64,000 nucleotides of DNA. It comes from Buchnera aphidicola (Aphis fabae) (GTDB taxonomy: Bacteria > Pseudomonadota > Gammaproteobacteria > Enterobacterales > Enterobacteriaceae). This document shows, one piece after another, positions 1-9,361 of the stretch. The notes below the pieces were generated by a model. That model saw only the letters and a list, made by a program, of their open reading frames with translations. It did not search any database and was not told where the DNA came from. Position numbers and translations under genes: made by a program. The DNA is taken from contig NZ_CP042427.1 in assembly GCF_009069125.1 (NCBI RefSeq), positions 248,001-312,000 of the forward strand, read 5' to 3'. How positions within the stretch are numbered: position 1 is the stretch's first letter; each line of letters begins with the position of its first letter.

Positions 1-798
1 CTATCGGTCCTTTTTCTGCACATTGGTATGGATTTATGTATGTTATTAGTTTTATTTTTGCTATTATTTATGGAAAAAAATTATTAAAAAAAAAAAATAA
101 ATAAAATTAATATAGAATCGTTTCTATACACTATTTTTTTAGGTTCTTGCATTGGAGGGAGAATAGGATATATAATTTTTTATAATTTTTCATATTTTTC
201 TCAACATATATTCTGTTCATTTCATATTTGGGAAGGTGGAATGTCATTTCATGGAGGGCTAATAGGGGCAATCATTAGCATGTATTATGTTGCTATAAAA
301 AATAAAATTAAAATTTTAATTATTTCGGACTTTATAAGTCTTTTAATACCTTTCGGTTTAGGAGCTGGACGATTAGGAAATTTAATTAATGGAGAATTAT
401 GGGGACGTATCGCTCCTAATTTTCCATATGCAGTATTTTTTCCAAATGCAAAAAATCAAGATTTAGAATTAGTATTAAAATATCCTCAACTACAAACAAT
501 ATTAGAAAAATACGGAGCATTGCCTCGTCATCCATCCCAAATTTATGAATTTATTTTAGAAGGTATTTTATTATTTTTAATAATCTATTTTTTTGATAAA
601 AAGAAAAGACCTATAGGTAGTACTAGTGGTCTCTTTTTACTTAGTTATGGAATATTAAGAATTATTGCTGAAATATTTCGAGAACCTGACCCCCAAATTG
701 GATTAATTCAAAATTTTATTACAATGGGTCAAATATTATCAATTCCAATGGTTATATTTGGAATAATTATTATATTTATATCTTATTATAAAAAATAA
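1..798 (+). pseudogene. lgt: Prolipoprotein diacylglyceryl transferase, left-truncated and frameshifted in a poly-A run
   Basis: Lgt moves diacylglycerol from phosphatidylglycerol to the lipobox cysteine of prolipoproteins in the inner membrane. The start codon lies left of the window. From base 3 the frame reads IGPFSAHWYGFMYVISF, the usual Lgt N-terminal region, then enters a run of 12 A (86-97) and stops at 102-104. Frame 1, open from 88, continues with FLGSCIGGRIGY, HGGLIG (catalytic histidine region) and FGLGAGRLGNLINGELWGR (essential arginine region) to the stop at 798. Removing one A rejoins the two parts without loss. All visible family motifs are intact, so the gene is either recently broken, rescued by slippage, or miscalled by one base. 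thyA follows after 17 bases, as in E. coli. The identification is very sure; the functional state is not. Confidence 0.9.
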
Positions 799-815
799 TC
801 GAATTTTGAGATATT

Positions 816-1610
816 ATGAAAAAATACTTAGAATTAATAAAAAAAATAATTAAAAATGGAAATCCAAAAAATGATCGCACTGGAACAGGAACGTTATCTA
901 TTTTTGGACATCATATAAGACTGAACTTAAAAAAAGGATTTCCTCTTCTTACTACAAAAAAATGTTATATACCTGCTATTATTCATGAACTTTTATGGTT
1001 TCTTCAAGGAGAAACTAACATTAAATATCTTAATAAAAATAAAATATCTATTTGGGATAATTGGGCTGATAAATTTGGTAATCTCGGGCCAATTTATGGA
1101 AAACAATGGAGAAGTTGGAACACATCAGATGGCAAAAAAATCGATCAAATAAAAAATGTAATAAAACAATTAAAAAGTGATCCAGACTCTCGTAGAATAT
1201 TAGTATCCAGCTGGAATGTTGGAGAAATAAATCAAATGTCTTTACCTCCTTGTCATGTATTATTTCAATTTTATGTATTTAAAAATAGATTAAGTTGCCA
1301 ACTATATCAACGTTCTTGTGATGTTTTTCTTGGATTACCATTTAATATAGCAAGTTATGCAATGCTCACACATATGATAGCACAGCAATGTAATTTTGAA
1401 GTAAATGAATTTATATGGACAGGTGGTGATATTCATTTGTATAATAATCATATTTCATTAGCAAAAAAGCAACTGCTTAGAAATCCTAGAAAATTACCAA
1501 CATTAATAATCTCAAATAAACCTCGTTCATTATTTAATTATGTTTTTGAAGATTTTAAAATTATTAATTATAATCCTTACCCTTCAATTCATGGCACAAT
1601 ATCTATATAA
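816..1610 (+). CDS. thyA: Thymidylate synthase
   Basis: ThyA methylates dUMP to dTMP with methylenetetrahydrofolate, giving dihydrofolate. The protein is 264 residues, the same length as I recall for E. coli ThyA, and aligns from the first methionine. The catalytic cysteine is C146 in SLPPCH. The phosphate-binding SRR motif (125-127) and the folate/nucleotide motif [18 protein letters not shown] are present. It follows lgt by 17 bases, the conserved enterobacterial lgt-thyA pairing, so co-transcription is likely. folD elsewhere in this window supplies the one-carbon folate pool it uses. Nothing in it looks degraded. Confidence 0.98.
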   Translation: MKKYLELIKKIIKNGNPKNDRTGTGTLSIFGHHIRLNLKKGFPLLTTKKCYIPAIIHELLWFLQGETNIKYLNKNKISIWDNWADKFGNLGPIYGKQWRSWNTSDGKKIDQIKNVIKQLKSDPDSRRILVSSWNVGEINQMSLPPCHVLFQFYVFKNRLSCQLYQRSCDVFLGLPFNIASYAMLTHMIAQQCNFEVNEFIWTGGDIHLYNNHISLAKKQLLRNPRKLPTLIISNKPRSLFNYVFEDFKIINYNPYPSIHGTISI

Positions 1611-1682
1611 AAATCTTCAAAATAGTTTCTTTATTTAAATAAAATACTTTGAAAAAATAACAGGATTCATATAATTAAAAAA

Positions 1683-3002
1683 ATGAAATATATATACATT
1701 AAAACCTGGGGCTGTCAAATGAATGAATATGATTCATCTATGATAGTAAAATATTTAGAAAAAACAGGTCAATATTTAATTACTAAAAATTCTGAAAAAG
1801 CAGATATCTTAGTGTTAAATACTTGTTCAATAAGAGAAAAAGCTCAAGAAAAAGTTTTTCATCAATTAGGAAGATGGAAAAAATTAAAAAATAAAAATTC
1901 TAATATTATTATTGCTGTTGGAGGTTGTGTAGCGACACAAGAAGGCGAAGAAATTTTTAAAAGGTCTAAAGATGTAGATATTATATTTGGGACTCAAAGT
2001 TTACATAAACTACCTAAAATGATTAATGAAGTAGAAAAAAATAAAACATTTGTTATTGATATTAGCTTTCCGAAACTAGATAAGTTTAATTCTTTTTTAG
2101 AAATTAAAAATACAGGATACACAGCATCTGTTTCAATAATGGAAGGATGTAATAAATATTGTTCATTTTGTGTTGTACCATATACAAGAGGCCAAGAAAT
2201 CAGTCGACCGTCTGATGATGTTTTATTTGAAATAGCAAGTTTAGCTGAAAATGGTATAAGAGAAATTAATTTATTAGGACAAAATGTAAACGCATATCAA
2301 GGCCCGACTTTTGATGGAAAAATTTGTTTTTTTTCGGAATTATTACGATTAATTTCAGAAATAGATGGTATTGAAAGAATTCGTTTTACTACAAGTAATC
2401 CACTTGAATTTAGTGATGATATTATTGAAGTATATAAAGATACTCCTAAATTAGTTAGTTTTTTACATCTTCCTGTCCAAAGCGGATCAAATAAAATATT
2501 ACAACTTATGAAAAGATCATATACTACAGAAGAATATGAAAGAATTATCGAAAAACTAATTAAAGCACGTCCAAATATTCAAATTAGTTCTGATTTTATT
2601 GTTGGTTTTCCAGGAGAATCTAAAGAAGATTTTAAACAAACTATAAATTTTATAAAAAAAATTAATTTTGATATGAGCTATAGTTTTATATATTCAAATA
2701 GACCAGGAACACCAGCATCAGAAATGAAAGATGACATTGATCTCAAAGAAAAAAAAGAACGTTTATATACATTGCAAAACTGTATTAATAAACAAACTAT
2801 GTCTTGGAGTAGAAAAATGTTAGGAAGTAAACAGTCTATTTTAGTAGAAGGTATATCTAAAAAAAATTCTATGCAACTATATGGAAAAACAGAAAATAAT
2901 AGAATTGTAAATTTTTATGGATCACCAAAAATGATTGGTAAATTTGCTGAAGTACAAATAAATGAGGTACACACTCATATTTTACAAGGTCAATTATTAT
3001 AA
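1683..3002 (+). CDS. miaB: tRNA-2-methylthio-N6-dimethylallyladenosine synthase
   Basis: MiaB is a radical-SAM methylthiotransferase that turns i6A37 of tRNAs reading UNN codons into ms2i6A37. The N-terminal domain carries three cluster cysteines (C11, C48, C82). The radical-SAM motif CNKYCSFC places C156, C160 and C163. A C-terminal TRAM region with TENNRIVNF follows. The protein has 439 residues against about 474 in E. coli; the missing part is the extreme C-terminal tail, outside the catalytic domains. It heads a run with ybeY (8-base gap) and ybeX, as in the E. coli miaB-ybeZYX cluster but without ybeZ. Confidence 0.98.
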   Translation: MKYIYIKTWGCQMNEYDSSMIVKYLEKTGQYLITKNSEKADILVLNTCSIREKAQEKVFHQLGRWKKLKNKNSNIIIAVGGCVATQEGEEIFKRSKDVDIIFGTQSLHKLPKMINEVEKNKTFVIDISFPKLDKFNSFLEIKNTGYTASVSIMEGCNKYCSFCVVPYTRGQEISRPSDDVLFEIASLAENGIREINLLGQNVNAYQGPTFDGKICFFSELLRLISEIDGIERIRFTTSNPLEFSDDIIEVYKDTPKLVSFLHLPVQSGSNKILQLMKRSYTTEEYERIIEKLIKARPNIQISSDFIVGFPGESKEDFKQTINFIKKINFDMSYSFIYSNRPGTPASEMKDDIDLKEKKERLYTLQNCINKQTMSWSRKMLGSKQSILVEGISKKNSMQLYGKTENNRIVNFYGSPKMIGKFAEVQINEVHTHILQGQLL

Positions 3003-3010
3003 ATAATTAT

Positions 3011-3474
3011 ATGAAAAAAAAAGATTGTTTTATTTTAAATACACAAATAAATTGTAAAAATAAAGAGAAAATACCAAAAAAAAGAATATTTAAACAATGG
3101 ATAAGAAAAATTTTATATAAAAAAAAAACATTCAAGTTATTACAATTCGAATTGTAGATGAAACAGAAATAAAAAATTTAAATTTAAAATATAGAGGAAA
3201 AAATCATCCAACAAACATTTTATCTTTTCAAACAAATGTTTTTATACAAAAAAATATAAAATTACTAGGAGATTTAGTTGTATGTAAAACAATTATAGAA
3301 AAAGAATCTATACAGTATAATAAAACGTTAGAATCCCGTTGGGCACATATGATTATACATGGAACACTTCATTTATTAGGATATAATCATAAAAATCGAA
3401 AAGAACAAAAAATTATGGAAAACATAGAAAATAAAATTATGTTATCTTTAAATTATAATGAACCATACTTTTAA
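3011..3474 (+). pseudogene. ybeY: Endoribonuclease/rRNA maturation factor YbeY, frameshifted in a poly-A run
   Basis: YbeY is a metal-dependent endoribonuclease involved in 16S rRNA maturation and ribosome quality control. The first frame opens at ATG 3011 and runs through RIFKQWIRKILYKKK, then hits TAG at about 3155. A second frame starting in the same stretch reads QVITIRIVDETEIKNLNLKYRG and then the zinc motif HGTLHLLGYNH to the stop at 3474. The switch lies in a run of 10 A (3119-3128), and one extra A would join the two. The joined product would be 154 residues, close to the 155 of E. coli. No other lesion is visible. It sits directly after miaB and before ybeX, its normal place. Confidence 0.9.
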
Positions 3475-3565
3475 AAATTAATAATTCTTTATAAAAATTA
3501 TTTTAACCTAAGATTTTCTAACATAGAATAGTAAAATATATTTTAAAAATAGATAACTAAATATT

Positions 3566-4429
3566 ATGAGTGAAAAAGATGTAAAAAGTTCAGAAAAAAT
3601 TAATAAAAAAGGGTTTTTTTCTATCTTGATGAATCATATTTTTCATGATGAACCTAAAAATAGAGAAGAATTACTAGCATTAATTCGAGATTCAGAACAA
3701 AATGAACTTATTGATGAAGATACATGTGATATGTTAGAAGGTGTAATGCATATCGCAAAGAAAAAAATTAAAGAAATAATGATACCCAGGACACAGATGA
3801 TAATATTAAAATTAAATTATAATTTAAACAAGTGTCTTGACATTATTTTAGAATCTGCACATTCACGTTTTCCAGTAATGAATAGCGATAAAAACTATGT
3901 AGAAGGATTTTTAATTGCTAAAGATTTATTACCATTTATGAGAAACTCAAATAAAAATTTTCATATAAAAGATATCTTAAGACCAGCTGTCGTTGTTCCT
4001 GAAAGCAAATATGTAGATAGAATGCTAAAAGATTTTCGTTTAAAACGAACGCATATGGCAATAGTAATAGATGAATTTGGAGCAGTATCTGGATTAGTAA
4101 CTATAGAAGATATTCTTGAGTTAATAGTCGGAGAAATAGAAGATGAATACGATGAAGAAGAAAAAGTAAATATTCGTAAATTACAAGAACATATGTTTTC
4201 TATTAAAGCATTAACAGAAATAAAAGAATTTAATGATTTTTTTAAAACTCGTTTTAGTAATGAAGAAGTAGACACTATTGGAGGCTTAGTAATGAAAGCA
4301 TTTGGACATTTACCAAGTTATGGAGAAGAGATTAATATTAATGGATATAACTTTAAAATATCTTCAGCAGATAGCAGAAAAATAATACAAATACATGTAA
4401 CTATTCCAGAAAAAAAATCCCCAAAATAA
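3566..4429 (+). CDS. ybeX: CBS-domain protein YbeX (CorC/HlyC family)
   Basis: This 287-residue soluble protein matches the YbeX/CorC family, named for cobalt and magnesium efflux in enterobacteria and more recently tied to ribosome metabolism. Two CBS repeats lie at about 70-190 (IMIPRTQM to AVSGLVTIEDILELIVGEIEDEYD), and a CorC_HlyC C-terminal domain follows (VDTIGGLVMKAFGHLP). It has no membrane helices. E. coli has lnt directly downstream; here lnt is missing and a 264-base AT-rich gap leads to leuS. The exact role is not settled even in model species. Confidence 0.95.
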   Translation: MSEKDVKSSEKINKKGFFSILMNHIFHDEPKNREELLALIRDSEQNELIDEDTCDMLEGVMHIAKKKIKEIMIPRTQMIILKLNYNLNKCLDIILESAHSRFPVMNSDKNYVEGFLIAKDLLPFMRNSNKNFHIKDILRPAVVVPESKYVDRMLKDFRLKRTHMAIVIDEFGAVSGLVTIEDILELIVGEIEDEYDEEEKVNIRKLQEHMFSIKALTEIKEFNDFFKTRFSNEEVDTIGGLVMKAFGHLPSYGEEININGYNFKISSADSRKIIQIHVTIPEKKSPK

Positions 4430-4693
4430 TGTAAAAATAAAAAATATTTACAAAACACATCTTATACTTTATATCTATTTTTTATATATTTATTATCTAC
4501 AAAAATTCTTTGTTAATGTAAATTAATCTAAAATATTATAAAAAATATTTATATTTAAAAATTTTTATTTATATGCAAAATAAATTGTAATTTGTTATTA
4601 ATAATCAAATATAAAATAAAGTTTTATCTATTATATAAAAAGTTAAAATTTTTTTTATTTTTAAAAATATAAAAATTATTATAGAGAAAAATT

Positions 4694-7282
4694 ATGGAAC
4701 AAGAATATTGTCCAAAAGATATTGAAATATATGTACAAAAATATTGGAAAAATAACAAAACTTTTCATGTTCATGAAGATAACACAAAAGAAAAATATTA
4801 TTGCCTTCCCATGCTTCCTTATCCTTCTGGTAAACTACATATGGGTCATGTTAGAAATTATACTATTAGTGATGTCATTGCAAGATATCAAAGAATGTTA
4901 GGAAAGAATGTTTTACAACCTATTGGTTGGGATGCTTTTGGGCTTCCTGCAGAAGAAGCTGCTATTAAAAATAATACAATGCCATCATCTTGGACATATA
5001 AGAATATTAAATATATGAGAAAACAGCTGGAATCACTAGGTTTTAGCTATGATTGGGATCGAGAAATAACCACATGTCAACCAGAATATTATAAATGGGA
5101 ACAATGGTTTTTTATTCAATTATATAAAAAAAAATTAGTTTATAAAAAAAATAGTTTAGTAAATTGGTGTCCGTATGATAAAACTGTTTTAGCTAATGAA
5201 CAAGTAATCAATGGTTGTTGTTGGAGATGTCAAAGTACCATAAAAATAAAAAAAATTCCACAATGGTTTATAAAAATTAGAAATTACGCTGAATCGTTAC
5301 ATAATGATTTAAAACAATTAAAAAATTGGCCTGAAAAAGTTAAAAATATGCAAAGAAATTGGATTGGCAGATCGGAAGGGTTTGAAATTTCTTTTAATAT
5401 TAAAAATAGCAACAAAAAAATTAAAATATTTACTACTAGAATTGACACTATAATGGGAGTTACATATATTGCTATATCTCCTTTTCATAAATTTTCCATG
5501 TATCTTTCAAAAAAAAATCAAATATTAAAAAAATTTATTGACATACAAAACAATGAAAACTTATCTAAAGAAGAGATGGAAGAAAAAAAATTTTATGGAA
5601 TAAACACTAATATATTTGCGATACATCCTATTACAAAAAAAAAAATACCCATTTGGATAGCAAATTATGTAATAAATGATTATGGTACTGGATCAGTTAT
5701 GTCAGTTCCAGGGCATAATGTAAATGATTGGAATTTTGCTATAAAAAATAATTTAAAAATTAAATATGTTATCCAACAATCTAATATAAAAAATATGCAA
5801 TTAGTTAAAAAAACATTTTTTCCTGAAAAAGGAATATTAATAAACTCTGGAGAATTCAATCAGCTTGATTATAAAAATGCAACTCAAAAAATAAAAAAAA
5901 AACTATTAGAAGAAACAAATATAAAAACAAAAATTATTTATAAACTACAAGATTGGTGCATATCTAGACAACGTTATTGGGGAACTCCAATTCCTATGGC
6001 AACAATGAAAAATGGGGAAATTGTTCCAATACCAGAAAAAGATTTACCGGTATTATTACCTGAAACAACAAAACATTTGGATGTATTAAAAAACTCTTCA
6101 TATAACAAATCAACTTGCTATACTACTAAAATTAATAATCAAACTGCTATTAGAGAAACAGACACTTTTGATACATTTATGGAATCGTCTTGGTATTATG
6201 CAAGATATACTTGTCCTCATTTTGAAAAAGGAATAATTGATCCTATAGCATCAAAATATTGGTTACCTGTTGATCAATATATTGGAGGAATAGAACATGC
6301 TATTATGCATTTAATGTATTTTAGATTTTATCATAAATTATTACGTGATTTTAAATTTGTTAAATTTGATGAACCAGTACAAAATTTAATATGTCAAGGA
6401 ATGGTTTTATCAGAAGCATTTTATCAAATTGGTGAAAATAATCAACGCAATTGGATTCATAAATCTAATATATATATTCAAAAAAATATTAAAGGAGAAA
6501 TTATTAATGCAAAAGATAAAAAAGGTAAAAAAGTTATATATGCTGGAATGATTAAAATGTCCAAATCTAAAAATAATGGAATTGAACCAGAATTAATGAT
6601 TAATAATTATGGAGCTGATACAATTCGATTATTTATTATGTTCGCTGCTCCTATAGAATCATCATTAGAATGGAATGAATCTGGAGTAAAAGGTATTTAT
6701 CGATTTTTAAAAAAATTATGGAAATTATCATTTAGTTATATTCAAATAAAACATAAATATAAAAATATAGACTTTAATACTTTAAATAAAAAACAAAAAA
6801 ACATGTATCATGTATTACATAAAACAATTGCTAAAGTTTCTGATGATATCAGTCGTCGAAAATCATTTAATACTGCTATTTCTCAAATTATGGAATTAGT
6901 AAACACACTAATAAAATTTAAATTAGAAAATGAAGAAGATAAATGTATTATGAAAGATTCATTAATATCGATTATAAAAATGCTCTATCCATTTACACCG
7001 CATTTATGTTTTATCTTATGGAAAAATTTAAATAACAATTGTTTCATAGATAATGAAAAATGGCCTGTTTTTCAAAAAAAATTTTTATTAAAAACAAATG
7101 ATATACTAGTTATTCAAATCAATGGAAAAAAAAGACTTACTATAGAAATTCCAGGTAATTTAACAAAAAAAGAAATTTTTACTTATGTTCAAAATAGTTC
7201 ATTATTTCAAAAAAAAATAGAAAATAAAAAAATAAAAAAAATAATTTATATTCCTAATAAAATAATCAACTTTGTCATATAA
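4694..7282 (+). CDS. leuS: Leucyl-tRNA synthetase
   Basis: LeuRS charges tRNA-Leu and edits misactivated amino acids. The protein has 862 residues, the usual bacterial length. The class I HIGH-type motif is HMGH at 49-52 within PYPSGKLHMGHVRNY. The KMSKS loop is at 621-625. The editing (CP1) domain lies between, with the threonine-rich FTTRIDTIMGVTY segment. Position 6178 onward encodes the family motif TFMESSWYYARY. It contains A runs of 11 (5635-5645) and 10 bases that remain in frame, a useful control for the frameshifted neighbours. holA follows 26 bases later, as in E. coli, although lptE is missing between them. Confidence 0.98.
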   Translation: MEQEYCPKDIEIYVQKYWKNNKTFHVHEDNTKEKYYCLPMLPYPSGKLHMGHVRNYTISDVIARYQRMLGKNVLQPIGWDAFGLPAEEAAIKNNTMPSSWTYKNIKYMRKQLESLGFSYDWDREITTCQPEYYKWEQWFFIQLYKKKLVYKKNSLVNWCPYDKTVLANEQVINGCCWRCQSTIKIKKIPQWFIKIRNYAESLHNDLKQLKNWPEKVKNMQRNWIGRSEGFEISFNIKNSNKKIKIFTTRIDTIMGVTYIAISPFHKFSMYLSKKNQILKKFIDIQNNENLSKEEMEEKKFYGINTNIFAIHPITKKKIPIWIANYVINDYGTGSVMSVPGHNVNDWNFAIKNNLKIKYVIQQSNIKNMQLVKKTFFPEKGILINSGEFNQLDYKNATQKIKKKLLEETNIKTKIIYKLQDWCISRQRYWGTPIPMATMKNGEIVPIPEKDLPVLLPETTKHLDVLKNSSYNKSTCYTTKINNQTAIRETDTFDTFMESSWYYARYTCPHFEKGIIDPIASKYWLPVDQYIGGIEHAIMHLMYFRFYHKLLRDFKFVKFDEPVQNLICQGMVLSEAFYQIGENNQRNWIHKSNIYIQKNIKGEIINAKDKKGKKVIYAGMIKMSKSKNNGIEPELMINNYGADTIRLFIMFAAPIESSLEWNESGVKGIYRFLKKLWKLSFSYIQIKHKYKNIDFNTLNKKQKNMYHVLHKTIAKVSDDISRRKSFNTAISQIMELVNTLIKFKLENEEDKCIMKDSLISIIKMLYPFTPHLCFILWKNLNNNCFIDNEKWPVFQKKFLLKTNDILVIQINGKKRLTIEIPGNLTKKEIFTYVQNSSLFQKKIENKKIKKIIYIPNKIINFVI

Positions 7283-7308
7283 AACTTTTAAAATGGTATT
7301 TTATTTAT

Positions 7309-8337
7309 ATGAAATTTATATATACAGAAGAATTAAAAAAAAAAATAATTAAAAATTTAAATCATTTTTATATTCTCTTAGGAGAAGATTTAATATTGTT
7401 AAACAAAAATGAAAAAATAATATTAAATTTTGCTAAAACAAAAAGTTTTAAAGAAAATTATATTATTAATATAGAAAAAAATATAGATTGGAATCAAGTT
7501 ATTAACTTTTATCATTCAAATAATTTATTTTTTAAAAAAAAAGTTTTAATTATAAATTTATTTTTAAAAAATTTAAATTCTTTGTTAGTAAAAAATATAA
7601 ATAAATTACTTTTTGTTAAAAATTTAGATATATTAACAATATTAAAATTTAATCAGTTATCTAATAATTTTAAAAATTATTTATTAACACAAAAAAATAT
7701 ATTCACTACTGATATTATATGGTGTTTTACACCATATGGTGTAAATTTTAAAAATTGGTTGAAATATGAAATAAAAGAAAAAAAAATAGAAATTACTGAA
7801 AATGCTTTTTTATTGCTATATAAATATTATGAAGGAAATACTTTGTTTATATATCATATGTTAAATATAATAATGCTTATATGGAAAAATAAAAATATTA
7901 CATCAAAAAAAATAAAAAGTATTATTAACAAATTTGCTATTTTTACCCCATCAGATTGGATAAATTCAATTTTTCAAAATAAAATAAAACAAGCTATTTA
8001 TATATTAGATACTTTTCGTAAACAAAAATATAATCCTATTATTTTAATAAGATCATTACAAAAAGATTTGTTAATATTACTTAATATGAAACGTGAAAAA
8101 AAAATAAACATAAATATATTTTTTAAACAAAATAATATTTTTTTCAATAGAATTAAATTTTTTAAACTTGCAATTGAATCAATAAACTTTAATAATTTTC
8201 TTAAAGTAATTAGAATTTTATTACAAATAGATATCAAAATTAAAGTAGAATATGATTATGATGTATGGATAGAGTTAAAAACATTAACATTATTATTATC
8301 TTCACAAATAAAAACACTAAAAAACCTAAAAATATAA
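7309..8337 (+). CDS. holA: DNA polymerase III subunit delta
   Basis: Delta is the clamp-opening wrench of the DnaX clamp-loader complex. The protein has 342 residues against 343 in E. coli. It is the most diverged of the replisome genes here and unusually rich in lysine, isoleucine and asparagine. Identity rests on length, the fixed leuS-holA-nadD order, and delta-like segments such as YILLGEDLILL near the N-terminus and LRSLQKDLL-like sequence (IRSLQKDLLILL) in the C-terminal half. An 11-A run near the start (7335-7345) stays in frame. Its DnaX partner is also in this window. Confidence 0.93.
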   Translation: MKFIYTEELKKKIIKNLNHFYILLGEDLILLNKNEKIILNFAKTKSFKENYIINIEKNIDWNQVINFYHSNNLFFKKKVLIINLFLKNLNSLLVKNINKLLFVKNLDILTILKFNQLSNNFKNYLLTQKNIFTTDIIWCFTPYGVNFKNWLKYEIKEKKIEITENAFLLLYKYYEGNTLFIYHMLNIIMLIWKNKNITSKKIKSIINKFAIFTPSDWINSIFQNKIKQAIYILDTFRKQKYNPIILIRSLQKDLLILLNMKREKKININIFFKQNNIFFNRIKFFKLAIESINFNNFLKVIRILLQIDIKIKVEYDYDVWIELKTLTLLLSSQIKTLKNLKI

Positions 8338-8343
8338 TAGACA

Positions 8344-8974
8344 ATGAAAGAAATATATGCAATCTTTGGAGGTAATTTTGATCCTATTCATTATGGACAT
8401 ATTCTTTCTGCAGAAAACTTAGCAAAAGAAATTTCAATAAAAAAAATTATATTGCTACCTAATCAAAACCCTCCTCATCGATCTAAAACTAAAACATCTC
8501 TAAAACATAAAATAAAGATGATCGAATATGCTATTAAAGATAATAACTTATTTGAAATAAGCTTATTAGAAACAACAAAAAAAAAAATTTTATACTATAG
8601 ATACATTAAAAAAAATAAGATTAAAAATTGGATTTTTAAAACCATTGTGTTTTATAATAGGAGAAGACAATCTAAATAATTTAAACCTTTGGAAAAATTG
8701 GAAAGAAATATTATCATACGTTCATTTATTAATTCTTCCAAGACACACCATTAAAAAAAATAATGATGAATTAAAAAAATGGATTTTTTTACATACGATT
8801 AAAAATAAAATTTATTTACATCAAAAACCATTTGGATTCATTTTTTTTTCATCTATACCTTCGATAAAAATTTCTTCTACTCAAATAAGACAAAATTTTA
8901 ACAATGGTAAAAGCTCACGTAAATTTTTACCTATAGAAGTAGAAAAATATATTTTTTTAAAAAATTTATATTAA
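8344..8974 (+). pseudogene. nadD: Nicotinate-mononucleotide adenylyltransferase, frameshifted in a poly-A run
   Basis: NadD converts nicotinate mononucleotide and ATP to deamido-NAD in NAD synthesis. The first frame gives MKEIYAIFGGNFDPIHYGH, with the nucleotidyltransferase (T/H)xGH motif, and PNQNPPHR. It leaves frame in a run of 11 A (8577-8587) and stops at 8679. The next frame resumes at once with FYTIDTLKK, then FIIGEDNL and the signature ISSTQIR, ending at 8974. Deleting one A gives a 209-residue product, close to the 213 of E. coli. Start is 6 bases after holA, so it is in the leuS-holA operon. NAD synthesis is normally essential, which favours rescue or a base-calling error over a dead gene. 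Confidence 0.9.
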
Positions 8975-9022
8975 AATTTAATTTGTTTTATATAAATATT
9001 ACATATGTTAAATATATAAAAA

Positions 9023-9259
9023 ATGAAAAAAATAAATATTATATTAAATTTAATTGGACTGCAATGTCCAGAGCCAATTATGATGATTCGAAAAACAATC
9101 AGAAAAATAAAACAAAACGAAACTATATTAGTTTTATCAGATGATCCATCTACTAAAAGAGATATCCCATATTTTTGTAATTTTATGGAACATCAACTTA
9201 TTGAATATTTTACTCATGTAAAACCTTATCGTTATTTATTAAAAAAAGGATTATATTAA
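9023..9259 (+). CDS. tusA: Sulfur carrier protein TusA
   Basis: TusA takes persulfide sulfur from IscS and passes it to TusBCD, then TusE and MnmA, for 2-thiolation of U34 in Lys, Glu and Gln tRNAs. The 78-residue protein contains the family motif [16 protein letters not shown] with the sulfur-carrying cysteine at C15, and ends with PYRYLLKKG as in E. coli (81 residues). It is a lone small gene between nadD and the convergent asd. TusE lies at 33287-33634, so two parts of the same relay are in this window. Confidence 0.96.
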   Translation: MKKINIILNLIGLQCPEPIMMIRKTIRKIKQNETILVLSDDPSTKRDIPYFCNFMEHQLIEYFTHVKPYRYLLKKGLY

Positions 9260-9302
9260 AATATATAATAAAAAATCAATCAATAAGTGTTTTTTAAGCC
9301 AT

Positions 9303-9331
9303 TTAATATACACACTATGTGTGTATATTAA
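9303..9331. terminator. Bidirectional hairpin between tusA and asd
   Basis: A perfect 13-bp inverted repeat, ttaatatacacac against gtgtgtatattaa, with a 3-base loop, lies between two converging genes. It is placed to end both transcripts. The stem is AT-rich except for the CACAC block, and there is no clean T tail on either strand, so the terminator role is inferred from symmetry and position. Confidence 0.55.
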
Positions 9332-9361
9332 TTAAATTATTTATAATATTTTTCAAGAATA

